Of a DNA stretch of 64,000 bases, positions 41,815-51,012 are shown piece after piece. Both the position numbers and the translations under genes were made by a program. Every line of letters starts with the position of its first letter. Position 1 is the first letter of the stretch. The stretch is taken from the NCBI RefSeq assembly GCF_014650675.1, contig NZ_BMVK01000004.1:186001-250000 (forward strand), given 5' to 3'. The DNA is from Streptomyces anulatus. Lineage in GTDB: Bacteria; Actinomycetota; Actinomycetes; Streptomycetales; Streptomycetaceae. The notes beneath the pieces were generated by a model. It saw only the letters and a program-made list of their open reading frames with translations. It was not told where the DNA came from and did not search any database.

Positions 41815-43434
41815 ATGCCTACACAGATCACCGCGCTCGCCGTCAGCAAGGCCTTCGACGGCAGGCCCGTACTCGACTCGGTGAGCTGCTCGCTCGCGCA
41901 GGGCGAGCGCACCGGCATCGTCGGTGAGAACGGTTCCGGCAAGACCACCCTGCTGCGGCTGCTCGCCGGGCGGGTCCGGCCCGACCGGGGGAGGGTCGTC
42001 CTGCGGGCTGACGGTGGCGTCGGCTACCTCGCGCAGGACGAGGGTCTGCCGGCCGATATGACGGCCCAGCAGGTCATCGATCGCGCGCTGGGCGATCTTC
42101 GTGCGATCGAGGCACGGATGCGCCGCCTGGAGGCGGCGATGGCCGACGGCGACGCCTCGGCGCTCGACGCGTACGGCGAGGCCGTCTCCGCCTTCGAGCT
42201 GCGCGGCGGCTACGACGCCGACGCCCGGCTGGAGCGAGCCCTGCACGGCCTCGGGCTGAGGCAGGTGGACCGCGCCTCGACCCTGGGCGCCCTCTCCGGC
42301 GGCGAACGGGCCCGGCTCCGCCTGGCCGCGGTGCTGGCGGCCGCCCCGGAGGTGCTGCTCCTCGACGAGCCGACCAACCATCTGGACGAGTCCGCCCTGA
42401 CCTGGCTGGAGGAACATCTGCGCAGCCGCCGGGGCACCACCGTGGTCGTCTCCCACGACCGGCGCTTCCTCGAACACGTCGCGACGAGCCTCCTGGAGGT
42501 GGACGGTGACCGGCACGGCGTCGTCCGGTACGGCAACGGCTATGCCGGCTACCTCGCGGAGAGGGCGGCGGCGCGACAGCGCTGGGTCCAGCACCACGAC
42601 CGGTGGCGCGAGGAGGTCGACCGGACGCGCGCGTCGGCCGCTGTCACCGCCCGCCGGGTCGCCCCGGGCCGGCCGATGAAGGACGGCGACAAACTCTCCT
42701 ACAACCAGGCAGGGGCCCGCGTGCAGCAGTCCCTGGCCAGCCGGGTCCGTAACGCCGAGGAACGGCTGAACCGCCTGCTGGCCGACCCGGTGCCGGCCCC
42801 GCCGGACCCGTTGAGCTTCTCACCCGTGCTGCGCGCCGGACCGCTGTCCGGCACCGTGCTCGACGCTGCCGGGGTCTCCGTCGCGGGCCGGCTCGACCCG
42901 ATCGACCTGACGGTCCGGGCGGGCGAGCACCTGCTGATCACGGGCGACAACGGTGCGGGCAAGACCACCCTGCTGCGCGTCCTCGCGGGAGACCTGACCC
43001 CCGGCCGGGGGCACGTCGTCAGGCGCGGCCGGATCGGCTTCCTCCCGCAGGACCCGGCACCCGGTCCGGCGCACGAGACCCTGCTGGCCGCCTACGCCCG
43101 TGGCCTCACCGGGGAAGCGGACGAGCACGCCGAACGGCTGCTGGCCCTCGGGCTGTTCGACCGTGCCCGCCTGTCGGTGCCCGTCGCGCGCCTCTCCACC
43201 GGACAGCGGCAGCGGCTCGCCCTGGCGCGTCTGGTCAGCCGGCCCGCCGACGTCCTGCTCCTCGACGAGCCGACCAACCACCTCTCTCCGGCCCTCGCCG
43301 AGGAACTGGAGACCGCCCTGGCCGGTTTCGCCGGCACCGTCGTCCTCGTCAGCCACGACCGGTTGCTCCGGCGCCGCTGGCAGGGCGCCCGGCTCGCGCT
43401 GCGGGCCGCCCGCGTGCCCGCGCTCAAAAGCTGA
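41815..43434 (+). CDS. ABC-F ATPase, ribosome-protection type
   Basis: 539 residues, two ATP-binding cassettes in one chain and no membrane domain. The first Walker A is GENGSGKTTLLRLLAG with signature LSGGERARLRLA and Walker B VLLLDEPTNHLD. The second is GDNGAGKTTLLRVLAG with signature LSTGQRQRLALA and VLLLDEPTNHL. The linker between them (about residues 240-330) is long and Arg-rich, as in antibiotic-resistance ABC-F proteins of producers that displace macrolide-, lincosamide- or streptogramin-class drugs from the ribosome. ATG 41815 has CGGAG at 8 nt. The glycosyltransferase follows after 45 bp. Confidence 0.9.
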   Translation: MPTQITALAVSKAFDGRPVLDSVSCSLAQGERTGIVGENGSGKTTLLRLLAGRVRPDRGRVVLRADGGVGYLAQDEGLPADMTAQQVIDRALGDLRAIEARMRRLEAAMADGDASALDAYGEAVSAFELRGGYDADARLERALHGLGLRQVDRASTLGALSGGERARLRLAAVLAAAPEVLLLDEPTNHLDESALTWLEEHLRSRRGTTVVVSHDRRFLEHVATSLLEVDGDRHGVVRYGNGYAGYLAERAAARQRWVQHHDRWREEVDRTRASAAVTARRVAPGRPMKDGDKLSYNQAGARVQQSLASRVRNAEERLNRLLADPVPAPPDPLSFSPVLRAGPLSGTVLDAAGVSVAGRLDPIDLTVRAGEHLLITGDNGAGKTTLLRVLAGDLTPGRGHVVRRGRIGFLPQDPAPGPAHETLLAAYARGLTGEADEHAERLLALGLFDRARLSVPVARLSTGQRQRLALARLVSRPADVLLLDEPTNHLSPALAEELETALAGFAGTVVLVSHDRLLRRRWQGARLALRAARVPALKS

Positions 43435-43479
43435 GACTTCGGCCGGCCCCGCACCCCTACCCGAAACGAGTGATCACCC

Positions 43480-44682
43480 TTGTCCCCGCGCCGCACCCAC
43501 ATCGCGATGATCGGCATCCCGATCGTCAGCCACGTCCTGCCCGGACTCGGCATCGTCCGTGAGCTGGTGGCCCGCGGCCACCGGGTCACGTACGCCAACG
43601 ACCCGGTCATGGCGGACCGGATCGAGGCCACCGGCGCCGAACTCGTCCCCTGTACCTCGGTGTTGCCGGTCGCCGACAACAACTGGCCGACCGACCCCGT
43701 CGCCGCGATGGACCTCTTCCTCGACGAGGCGACGCAGGCACTGCCCCAACTGCACGCCGCCTACGACCACGATCCCGCGGACCTGTACCTGTACGACATC
43801 GGGGCCTACGCCGCACGCGCCCTCGCCGAGTCACAGGGACGGCCCCTCATGCAGCTGTCCCCGTCGTTCGTGGCCTGGGAGGGGTACGAGGAGGAGGTCG
43901 CGGCGCATCTGCGGGGGCTGCCCGGCGCCCCCGCGCACCGCGAGAGGTTCGGCCGCTGGCTCGCCGGCTGCGGGGCGACCACCCTCGACGTGGACGCCTT
44001 CTCCGGTCCGCCCGCGCGGGCCCTCGCGCTGATCCCCGAGGCCATGCAGCCCAGCGCCGACAGGGTCGACACCGGGACGGTGACCTTCGTCGGGCCCTGC
44101 TTCGACGCCCACGCCGACACCGGCCGGTGGACCCGGCCCGAAGACGCGGAGAAGGTCCTGCTGATCTCCCTCGGCTCGGCGTACACGCACCGGCCGGAGT
44201 TCTACCGCCAGTGCCTCGCGGCGTACGGGAACCTGCCCGGCTGGCACGTCGTGCTCCAGATCGGCCGGCACACCGACCCGCGCGAGCTCGGCGACATCCC
44301 GCCCAACGTCGAAGTGCACTCCTGGGTCCCGCAGCGGGCGATCCTGGAGCAGGCGGACGCCTTCGTCACCCACGCGGGCATGGGCGGCTGCGGCGAAGGA
44401 CTCCTCGCGGGCGTCCCGATGATCGCCGTACCCCAGGGCGCCGAACAGTTCATGAACGCGGACCGGCTGGTGGAGCTGGGCGTCGCCCGCCGCATCGACA
44501 CCCCGGACGCCACGGCCGACACCCTGCGGGCGGCCCTGAACGACCTGGTCACCGACCCGGGAACCGCCCGCCGGTCCGCGCGGTTGCGCGCCGCCGCCCG
44601 GAGCGAGGGCGGCACCCCGCGCGCCACCGGCCTGATCGAGGACATGGTCGCCCCGGCCCCAGGAGGCGTCAGGGGCCGGTGA
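43480..44682 (+). CDS. Macrolide glycosyltransferase (OleD/OleI/Mgt-like)
   Basis: A 400-residue GT-B enzyme of family GT1 that would inactivate macrolides by transferring glucose from UDP-glucose. It resembles OleI/OleD: N-terminal HIAMIGIPIVSHVLPGLGIVRELVARGHRVTY (His as catalytic-base candidate), QLSPSFVAWEGYEE, VLLISLGSAYTHRPEFYRQCL, and the donor signature WVPQRAILEQADAFVTHAGMGGCGEGL plus AVPQGAEQFMNADR. It starts at TTG 43480; no ATG with a ribosome binding site is available nearby. It pairs with the ABC-F gene as a second resistance mechanism. Its 3' end overlaps the convergent xylB by 14 bp. Confidence 0.88.
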   Translation: MSPRRTHIAMIGIPIVSHVLPGLGIVRELVARGHRVTYANDPVMADRIEATGAELVPCTSVLPVADNNWPTDPVAAMDLFLDEATQALPQLHAAYDHDPADLYLYDIGAYAARALAESQGRPLMQLSPSFVAWEGYEEEVAAHLRGLPGAPAHRERFGRWLAGCGATTLDVDAFSGPPARALALIPEAMQPSADRVDTGTVTFVGPCFDAHADTGRWTRPEDAEKVLLISLGSAYTHRPEFYRQCLAAYGNLPGWHVVLQIGRHTDPRELGDIPPNVEVHSWVPQRAILEQADAFVTHAGMGGCGEGLLAGVPMIAVPQGAEQFMNADRLVELGVARRIDTPDATADTLRAALNDLVTDPGTARRSARLRAAARSEGGTPRATGLIEDMVAPAPGGVRGR

Positions 44683-46153
44683 GCAGGGGCCCGGAGGCGC
44701 GTTCCAGGACCGAGGTGACCCGCTCCCAGGTCTCCGTGTCCCGTTCCACCGGCGGCAGCCGACGGTCCGTCCCGGAGCTCCGCCAGGCCGTCGCCAGCGC
44801 CACCGGGTCGCCGCCGCCCGCCGCCGAGGCGGCGAGCGCCGCCGCGCCGAGGGCGACCAGTTCCCCGCTGCCCGGGATGACGAGCGGGCGGCCGGAGAGC
44901 CGGCGCACCGTCTCCACCCACATCCGCCCCTGCGCCCCGCCGCCGATCAGGCGCAGCGGGCGGTCGGCGACCTCGGGCGCGTCGGGATCGAGACCGCAGG
45001 CCGACAGCAGACCGTCCAGGGCGCGCAGCACGGTGACGGCCGCGCCCTCGTAGGCGGCGCCCAGCAGTTGCTGCCGGGTGGTGTCGTGGCGCAACCCGGT
45101 CAGCAGCCCGGAGGCGGTCGGCAGGTCGGGGGTCCGTTCGCCGTCGAGATAGGGGAGCAGGACGGCGTCACCGCCGGGCGCGGCGTCCTCGCGGTCCAGG
45201 CCGAGGAGGGCGGCCACCTTGTCCACGGCGAGCGTGCAGTTGAGGGTGCAGGCCAGCGGGAGGTACGTGCCGTCGGCGGCGGCGAACCCGTTCAGAGCGG
45301 TGGACGCGGGCCGGGTGCGGGAGGCGGCGAACACCGTGCCGGAGGTGCCGAGGCTGAGGGCCGGGTGGTCCAGCAGCCCCTCGCCGCCAAGACCGAGGCC
45401 CACGGCGGCGCTCATGTTGTCGCCGGTGCCGGCCGCCACCGCGATCCCGGCGGGCAGCCCGAGCGCCTCGGCCGCCGCCTCGGTGAGCGAGCCGATCCGG
45501 GCCGCCCCGGTGGGTGCGACCTCCGGGAGCAGGGCCGCGTCCAGGCCGAGCAGTTCCAGCAGGTCGGGGTCGTAGGCGCCGGTCGCGGTGGAGTACCAGC
45601 CGCTGCCCGAGGCGTCCCCGGGGTCGGTGGCGGCGACGCCCGCGAGGCGTTCGGTCAGGAAGTCGTGGGGGAGCCGGACCGCCGCCGCGTTCGCCGCGCT
45701 CGTGGAGTCGTTCTCGCGCAGCCACTGCCACTTGGACGCGGTGATCGAGGCGACCGGCACGGACCCGGTCCGCTCCGTCCAGGCCCCGGGCCCGCCGAGC
45801 GCGTCGGTGAGAGCGGCGGCCTGCAGCGCGGAGCGGGTGTCGTTCCACAGCAGCGCGGGGCGCAGCGGCCGGCCCGCCCCGTCCAGCACGACGAGCCCGT
45901 GCTGCTGCCCGGCGACCGCGATGCCGGTGACCGCGCGGGCGGGGAGGCCGGACTCCTTCAGCCCGGCGGCCACCGCCTCGCACAGCGCCCGCCACCAGAT
46001 CTCCGGATCGCTCTCACGGGCCCCGGCCTCGCCGGTGACCAGGTGCGGGGCGCGTCCGACGGCGAGCTGCTCGCCGGTCACGGCGTCGATGAAGGCGGCC
46101 TTGGTGGACTGGGTCGAGCTGTCCACGCCGATGACGACGGCGGGTGACGGCAT
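44669..46153 (-). CDS. xylB: Xylulokinase
   Basis: A 494-residue FGGY-family sugar kinase that phosphorylates D-xylulose to xylulose 5-phosphate. Motifs are [16 protein letters not shown] (phosphate-binding), [59 protein letters not shown] and [15 protein letters not shown] 46153 has GAGG at 6 nt; an in-frame upstream start would add 22 residues. It is divergent from xylA, with a shared 233-bp regulatory region. Confidence 0.93.
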   Translation of the reverse strand: MPSPAVVIGVDSSTQSTKAAFIDAVTGEQLAVGRAPHLVTGEAGARESDPEIWWRALCEAVAAGLKESGLPARAVTGIAVAGQQHGLVVLDGAGRPLRPALLWNDTRSALQAAALTDALGGPGAWTERTGSVPVASITASKWQWLRENDSTSAANAAAVRLPHDFLTERLAGVAATDPGDASGSGWYSTATGAYDPDLLELLGLDAALLPEVAPTGAARIGSLTEAAAEALGLPAGIAVAAGTGDNMSAAVGLGLGGEGLLDHPALSLGTSGTVFAASRTRPASTALNGFAAADGTYLPLACTLNCTLAVDKVAALLGLDREDAAPGGDAVLLPYLDGERTPDLPTASGLLTGLRHDTTRQQLLGAAYEGAAVTVLRALDGLLSACGLDPDAPEVADRPLRLIGGGAQGRMWVETVRRLSGRPLVIPGSGELVALGAAALAASAAGGGDPVALATAWRSSGTDRRLPPVERDTETWERVTSVLERASGPLLTGP

Positions 46154-46386
46154 GGGGGCCTCTTTCGCGCTGCGGGTGCTGGTGCACGTGTGCTGATCAT
46201 TCGGCTGCGGCACGAACAAATTACGGGATGCGCGACCCGCTGCACAGGGGGCCGGAGATGCTCCGTGCGGCAGGGGGGTTCCATGCCCGGGGTGCGGTGT
46301 GCTTGATTAGTCATGACACTGAACAAATAGGGGTGCCGGGCTGGCGGCCGGGCGTCCCGACGGCAGGCGAAGGCGGTCGGACGACG
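46154..46386. promoter_or_regulatory. Divergent xylB-xylA control region
   Basis: The octamer GAACAAAT occurs twice in the same orientation: at 46215-46222, 62 bp before xylB, and at 46321-46328, 59 bp before xylA. Downstream bases are also alike (TACGGG and AGGGG). These A/T-rich boxes are prominent in a G+C-rich gap and are candidate binding sites for the ROK repressor encoded downstream of xylA. No clear -10/-35 pair is identified. Confidence 0.5.
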
Positions 46387-47553
46387 ATGACGGAACGCTT
46401 CACCCCCACCCCCGAGGACAAGTTCAGCTTCGGTCTGTGGACCGTGGGCTGGCAGGGCCGGGACCCCTTCGGCGACGCGACCCGCGCGGCCATCGACCCC
46501 GTCGAGTCGGTGCAGCGGCTCGCGGAACTGGGCGCCTGGGGGGTGACCTTCCACGACGACGACCTGATCCCCTTCGGGGCGCCGGAGACCGAGCGCGAAA
46601 GGATCGTCAAGCGCTTCCGGCAGGCGGTCGACGGCAGCGGACTCGTCGTGCCCATGGTGACGACGAACCTCTTCACCCACCCCGTCTTCAAGGACGGCGG
46701 GTTCACCGCCAACGACCGTGGCGTACGCCGTTACGCACTCCGCAAGACCCTGCGCAACATCGACCTCGCCGTCGAGCTGGGCGCGACGACCTTCGTGGCG
46801 TGGGGCGGCCGCGAGGGGGCCGAGTCCGGCGGGGCGAAGGACGTCCGCCTCGCCCTCCACCGGATGAAGGAGGCCTTCGATCTGCTGGGCGAGTACGTCG
46901 TCGAGCAGGGCTACGACCTCCGCTTCGCCATCGAGCCGAAGCCGAACGAGCCGCGCGGCGACATCCTGCTGCCCACCATCGGCCACGCCCTGGCCTTCAT
47001 CGAGCGCCTGGAGCGCCCCGAGCTGGTCGGCGTCAACCCGGAGACCGGACACGAGCAGATGGCCGGGCTCAACTTCCCGCACGGCATCGCCCAGGCCATG
47101 TGGGCCGACAAGCTCTTCCACATCGACCTCAACGGCCAGTCCGGCATCAAGTACGACCAGGACCTGCGCTTCGGCGCGGGCGATCTGCGCCAGGCGTTCT
47201 GGCTCGTCGACCTGCTGGAGAGCGGCTACGAGGGCCCCCGCCACTTCGACTTCAAGCCCCCGCGCACCGAGGACTACGACGGTGTCTGGGCCTCCGCCGC
47301 GGGCTGCATGCGCAACTACCTCATCCTCAAGGAGCGGGCCGCCGCCTTCCGCGCCGACCCCGAGGTGCGGGCGGCCCTGCGCGCGTCCCGCCTGGACGAA
47401 CTGGCACGCCCCACCGCAGGCGAGGGACTGGCGGGCCTGCTCGCCGACCGCAGCGCGTACGAGGACTTCGACGTGGACGCCGCCGCGGCACGCGGGATGG
47501 CCTTCGAGGCGCTGGACCAGCTCGCCATGGACCACCTGCTCGCCGTGCGCTGA
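46387..47553 (+). CDS. xylA: Xylose isomerase
   Basis: 388 residues, the exact length typical of Streptomyces class I xylose (glucose) isomerases. It interconverts D-xylose and D-xylulose. The TIM-barrel active-site pieces are visible: [11 protein letters not shown] (catalytic His), [38 protein letters not shown] (metal Glu), [25 protein letters not shown] and [14 protein letters not shown] 46387 gives the standard N-terminus [16 protein letters not shown]. It acts with xylB divergent from it; the ROK regulator is convergent. Confidence 0.97.
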   Translation: MTERFTPTPEDKFSFGLWTVGWQGRDPFGDATRAAIDPVESVQRLAELGAWGVTFHDDDLIPFGAPETERERIVKRFRQAVDGSGLVVPMVTTNLFTHPVFKDGGFTANDRGVRRYALRKTLRNIDLAVELGATTFVAWGGREGAESGGAKDVRLALHRMKEAFDLLGEYVVEQGYDLRFAIEPKPNEPRGDILLPTIGHALAFIERLERPELVGVNPETGHEQMAGLNFPHGIAQAMWADKLFHIDLNGQSGIKYDQDLRFGAGDLRQAFWLVDLLESGYEGPRHFDFKPPRTEDYDGVWASAAGCMRNYLILKERAAAFRADPEVRAALRASRLDELARPTAGEGLAGLLADRSAYEDFDVDAAAARGMAFEALDQLAMDHLLAVR

Positions 47554-47571
47554 TCCCGTGGGCCGACCCAC

Positions 47572-47634
47572 CGGCTGAGCCGTCGCGCAGGTCCGAACCG
47601 GCCGGGCCGGGGCCGTCCGGCTCCGGCTCAGCCG
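47572..47634. terminator. Long stem-loop between convergent xylA and ROK gene
   Basis: Arms CGGCTGAGCC (47572-47581) and GGCTCAGCCG (47625-47634) are perfectly complementary over 10 bp. The loop is G+C-rich and could fold further (GGCCGGGCCGGGGCC). It lies between the xylA stop and the end of the ROK gene, overlapping the last codons of the latter, and is probably a bidirectional terminator. Confidence 0.55.
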
Positions 47635-48875
47635 CCGGACGGCTCCGCGTACGCCACCGGATCGTCCAGCACGTCCTGCACCACGAGCGCAGCCGCGCCC
47701 CGCGCCGCGTCGCCCGCCACCGACGACGCCCGGAGCCGGCCGCTGCCCGGGGACCAGAGCCCCGACACCACCCGGCCGGTCAGCTCCTCGTCGGCGGGCG
47801 GCGCCAGCCACGGCATCAGCCCCCGGTAGATCCCGCCGAGCACCACCGCGTCCGGGTCGATCAGGTTCACCGCCCCCGACAGCACCCGGCCCAGCATCCG
47901 GCCCGCCTCACCGACCGAGGCCACCGCGCGCGGGTCCCCGGCGCCCGCGCGCCGCTCCAGCTCCAGGACCCCGGAGGCGCCGCCGATCCCCTCGATCCCG
48001 GCCGCCCGCAGCAGCGCCGCCTGACCGGCGTACTGCTCCAGGCACCCCCGCGAACCGCACCGGCACTCCGGACCCGCCGGATCCACCACCACATGCCCGA
48101 TCTCCCCGGCGAAACCGTGCGCACCGCGCAGCAGTTCGCCGCCCAGGACCAGTGCGCCGCCGACCCCGATCTCCCCGGTCAGATAGAGGAAGCTGCGCAC
48201 ATCCCCGAGACCGCCGAACCACAGCTCGGCCAGCGCCGCGAGATTGGCCTCGTTCTCCGAGGCGACCGGCAGCACCGGGTGGCCGGGGCGCAGGGCGGCC
48301 AGCGCGTCGGCGAACAGCTCCTGGGCCGGGACCTCGTTCCAGCCGAGGTTGGGGGCCTGCCGCACCGATCCGCCGGAGACGAGACCCGGCAGTGCCAGCG
48401 CCGCGCCCACCGGACGCAACTCCTGCTCGTACGCCGACTCCAGGGTCCGCGCGGCGATCCGGGCCGCTCGTGCCAGGGCCTCCTCGGCGGGCGCGCCCCG
48501 GTTGTCGAGGTGTTCGGTCTGCCGGACCCGGCCGGTGCCCGCCAGGTCCACCACGCACACCGAGACGTAATCGATGTTGATCTCCACGCCGAGCCCGGCC
48601 GGGCCGGTCCTGGCCACCTTGAGCGCGGTGCCGGGGCGGCCGGCCTGCCCGCTGAACGTCTTGCCCGACTCGGTGAGGAACCCGCTGTCCATCAGCTGCT
48701 CGACGAGCGAGGACACCGCGGCCCGGGTCAGCCCGACCCGGGCGGCCACCCCGGCCCGGGTCGCCTCGCCGCGCTCGCCCTCGTCCCGTACGGCGCGGAG
48801 TACCAGGCTCAGATTGTGCCGTCGCACGGTGTCCTTGTCGGCCTTGGGCCCCAGCGGAGTGAGGATGCTCTTCAT
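47628..48875 (-). CDS. xylR: ROK-family repressor, XylR-like
   Basis: A 415-residue ROK transcriptional regulator. The N-terminal winged helix is about residues 18-75 (VRRHNLSLVLRAVRDEG, ATRAGVAARVGLTRAAVSSLVEQL). The sugar-kinase-like domain follows, with GVEINIDYVSVCVVDLAG, NEANLAALAELWFG and the zinc motif CRCGSRGCLEQYAG. Adjacency to xylA and xylB suggests xylose-responsive repression of both; the gene name rests on that context. ATG 48875. Confidence 0.85.
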   Translation of the reverse strand: MKSILTPLGPKADKDTVRRHNLSLVLRAVRDEGERGEATRAGVAARVGLTRAAVSSLVEQLMDSGFLTESGKTFSGQAGRPGTALKVARTGPAGLGVEINIDYVSVCVVDLAGTGRVRQTEHLDNRGAPAEEALARAARIAARTLESAYEQELRPVGAALALPGLVSGGSVRQAPNLGWNEVPAQELFADALAALRPGHPVLPVASENEANLAALAELWFGGLGDVRSFLYLTGEIGVGGALVLGGELLRGAHGFAGEIGHVVVDPAGPECRCGSRGCLEQYAGQAALLRAAGIEGIGGASGVLELERRAGAGDPRAVASVGEAGRMLGRVLSGAVNLIDPDAVVLGGIYRGLMPWLAPPADEELTGRVVSGLWSPGSGRLRASSVAGDAARGAAALVVQDVLDDPVAYAEPSGG

Positions 48876-49017
48876 ATCGTCGCCGAGCCTATGTGATGCG
48901 GGGCTCCCGGCGGGGGTGCGGGAACGGGCGGTATCGCGGAGCCGGAAAGGTGCGGCATCGCGGAGGGGGTGGTCGCGGCCGTCCGGCCGGAACCACCCCC
49001 TGGCGATCGGGCTCGGC

Positions 49018-49677
49018 TCAGGGCTTGGCGCCCCGGGCCTTCAGCATGTCCGCCATCAGACCCATCTCCGACTGCTGACCGAGGACCATGCCCGCCGCCA
49101 GATCCCGGATGGCGTCCGTCTTCGCCGCACCGGCGGCCGCCTGCGCCATGTCCGCGCCCGCGCGGTGGTGCACGGTCATCAGCCGCAGGAACAGCACCTC
49201 GGCCTTCTCGCCCTTCGCGGCCGTGAGGGCCGCCAGCTCCGCGTCGGTGGCCATGCCCGGCATGAGCGAACCGTCGTCGGTCGGCGTGAGGGTGTGTCCC
49301 ATCCACTCCATCGGCGGCCCGGCCGCGCTCTTCGGCAGCCCCCACAGCTCCAGCCAGCCCAGCATCATGCCGCGTTGGTTGGCCTGGGTGTTGATGATGT
49401 CGTACGCGAGACGGCGCACGTCCGCGTCGTCGGTGCGGTCACGCACGATGAACGACATCTCCACGGCCTGCTGGTGGTGGATCGACATGTCCCGGGCGAA
49501 GCCCGCGTCCACGGAGTCCTCCGCCGGAGCGGACCGCGCCGCGGCGGACGCCCCGGACGGGGAGGCCGCGGAGGGGCGCACGACCATCAGCGCCACCAGC
49601 CCCAGCGCCACGAGCAGCACGGCGGCCCCCGCGAGGACCATCCGGCGGGTGGAGCCGGTAGGCGCCAGGGCGGTCAC
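49018..49677 (-). CDS. DUF305 membrane-anchored protein
   Basis: A 219-residue protein. The N-terminal signal anchor is residues 12-34 (MVLAGAAVLLVALGLVALMVV), followed by a DUF305 ferritin-like helical domain outside the membrane. It is rich in Met and His: ARDMSIHHQQAVEMSFIV, QRGMMLGWLELWG, LMTVHHRAGADMA and GQQSEMGLMADML. Such patterns suggest copper binding. The start is GTG 49677, overlapping the stop of the DUF3105 gene by 4 bp, so the two are coupled. Confidence 0.88.
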   Translation of the reverse strand: MTALAPTGSTRRMVLAGAAVLLVALGLVALMVVRPSAASPSGASAAARSAPAEDSVDAGFARDMSIHHQQAVEMSFIVRDRTDDADVRRLAYDIINTQANQRGMMLGWLELWGLPKSAAGPPMEWMGHTLTPTDDGSLMPGMATDAELAALTAAKGEKAEVLFLRLMTVHHRAGADMAQAAAGAAKTDAIRDLAAGMVLGQQSEMGLMADMLKARGAKP

Positions 49678-50324
49678 TTGTCCAGCCCGCCGGTGCAGGC
49701 GGCCCCCGGCTCAGGGGTCTGCGGGCCCTGCACGTACTTGGTGAAGAACTGCGCGACCCGGTCGTCCGTGGCGCTCTTGACCGTCACCTGCTTGCCCCAC
49801 GCGCTGAGCATCAGCGGGTCCTTCTGGTCCTTGACCGGGCTCATCAGGGAGTAGGGAGTCGACTTGACCTTCTTGGTGAGGGCCTCGATGTCGGCGTCCG
49901 AGGCCTTGTCGTTGTACGTGACCCAGACCGCGCCGTGCTCCAGCGAGTGCACGGCGTTCTCCTTCGGTATCTCGTCGGAGTAGACGTCGGCGTTGCAGTT
50001 CATCCAGACCTGGTTGTGGTCGCCGCCGACGGGCGGGTTCATCGGGTAGTCGACCTTGGCCGCCACGTGCTCACGCCCCAGGTCGTCCCAGCTGCGCTCG
50101 CCGGTGACCGGCGAGGTCTTGGCCTGGTTCTCCTTCTCCTCCTTCTCGTTCGCCTGCGACATCAGATAGCCGCCCCCGGCGACCAGGGCGGCGACCACGG
50201 CCACCGACGCGCTGATGGTGATGATGCGGACCCGCCGCTCGCGGGCGCGTTCCTTGCGGCGCGCCTCTTCGAGCTTGGCGCGACGCGCTGAGGCCGGGTT
50301 GTTCTGGTTCTTGGCGGAAGCCAT
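49674..50324 (-). CDS. DUF3105 membrane-anchored protein
   Basis: 216 residues. A basic, charged cytoplasmic N-terminus (SARRAKLEEARRKERARERR) is followed by one TM segment (IITISASVAVVAALVAGGGYL) and an extracellular DUF3105 domain with the family motifs YPMNPPVGGDHNQVWMNCNADVY and AVHSLEHGAVWVTY. The conserved His and Cys residues could bind metal. DUF3105 and DUF305 genes are commonly adjacent in actinobacteria, suggesting a joint, perhaps copper-related, envelope function. ATG 50324. Confidence 0.88.
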   Translation of the reverse strand: MASAKNQNNPASARRAKLEEARRKERARERRVRIITISASVAVVAALVAGGGYLMSQANEKEEKENQAKTSPVTGERSWDDLGREHVAAKVDYPMNPPVGGDHNQVWMNCNADVYSDEIPKENAVHSLEHGAVWVTYNDKASDADIEALTKKVKSTPYSLMSPVKDQKDPLMLSAWGKQVTVKSATDDRVAQFFTKYVQGPQTPEPGAACTGGLDK

Positions 50325-50449
50325 GGGGAGTCCTCGTCGTTCAACCGATGCATACAGGGCGATGCATGAAGGGGAAAGGGTGCGGGGCATGCGAAAAACC
50401 GCTCCCGGTGAACCGGCGCCGGGGCGCGGCGGGAGAGCGGACCCGGCCT

Positions 50450-50881
50450 CTAGATCCGCTGGACCTGGAGGCGTAGTTGATCGACGGAACGCACACCGTC
50501 GTGCGCGGGACCCCGGATGGCCGCCGCGCCGGTGAGCGGGGTGGCGGGGACGAAGGTCACGGGCGAGGGAACGGTGACGGGGGCGGACGACGCCGGGAGC
50601 ACGACGGCCGCCGTGTGCGTCGAGCCGCCGTGGCACGAGGTCCCGAGCCCGCGGTCCGCCGGAGAGGTCATGACGACCGTTTCGAGGGCGGCGTCGGGCG
50701 TCGGGGTGAAGGCGCGGACTGCGGTCGCCCCGGCCGGGCCTGCCTCGGCAGGCGCGGCGGCGGACGAGGTGGTGACCGAGCAGCAGAAGAGCATGGCCAG
50801 CAGGAAGAACACCCAGCCCAGAGCGAGGGGCGTGCGGGAGCGGTACCGCTGCCGGTCCGTCCGCGTGCTCACCCTGGTCAT
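50450..50881 (-). CDS. Small exported or membrane hypothetical protein
   Basis: A 143-residue protein I do not recognise. A basic N-terminus precedes one hydrophobic segment (LALGWVFFLLAMLFCCSV, about residues 19-37). The rest is Ala/Pro/Val/Thr-rich and low complexity, with a single Cys-His pair (GTSCHGGSTH). It may be a small surface protein of the DUF3105/DUF305 locus, which lies 125 bp downstream on the same strand. It is divergent from the FUSC gene. Confidence 0.55.
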   Translation of the reverse strand: MTRVSTRTDRQRYRSRTPLALGWVFFLLAMLFCCSVTTSSAAAPAEAGPAGATAVRAFTPTPDAALETVVMTSPADRGLGTSCHGGSTHTAAVVLPASSAPVTVPSPVTFVPATPLTGAAAIRGPAHDGVRSVDQLRLQVQRI

Positions 50882-50985
50882 CGCCCGTCATCGTAGTGGG
50901 TGCATGAAGATTCAAAGAATATGGGTCGCGCCGTCCGCGGGACAGTGTGCCCGAGTCGCCGTCGCTCGAACAGGGTTCAAATAGT

Positions 50986-51004
50986 TTACAGGTGTAATAC
51001 CTGT
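50986..51004. promoter_or_regulatory. Palindromic MarR-type operator over a promoter
   Basis: ACAGGT (50988-50993) and ACCTGT (50999-51004) form a perfect inverted repeat with a 5-nt spacer. An overlapping inverted repeat TTACA-GG-TGTAA occupies 50986-50997. A -10-like TAATAC (50995-51000) lies inside it, 13 nt before the FUSC ATG at 51013. That ATG has no Shine-Dalgarno, so the transcript may be almost leaderless. The MarR gene downstream of FUSC is the obvious candidate binder. Confidence 0.6.
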
Positions 51005-51012
51005 TAACGTGT

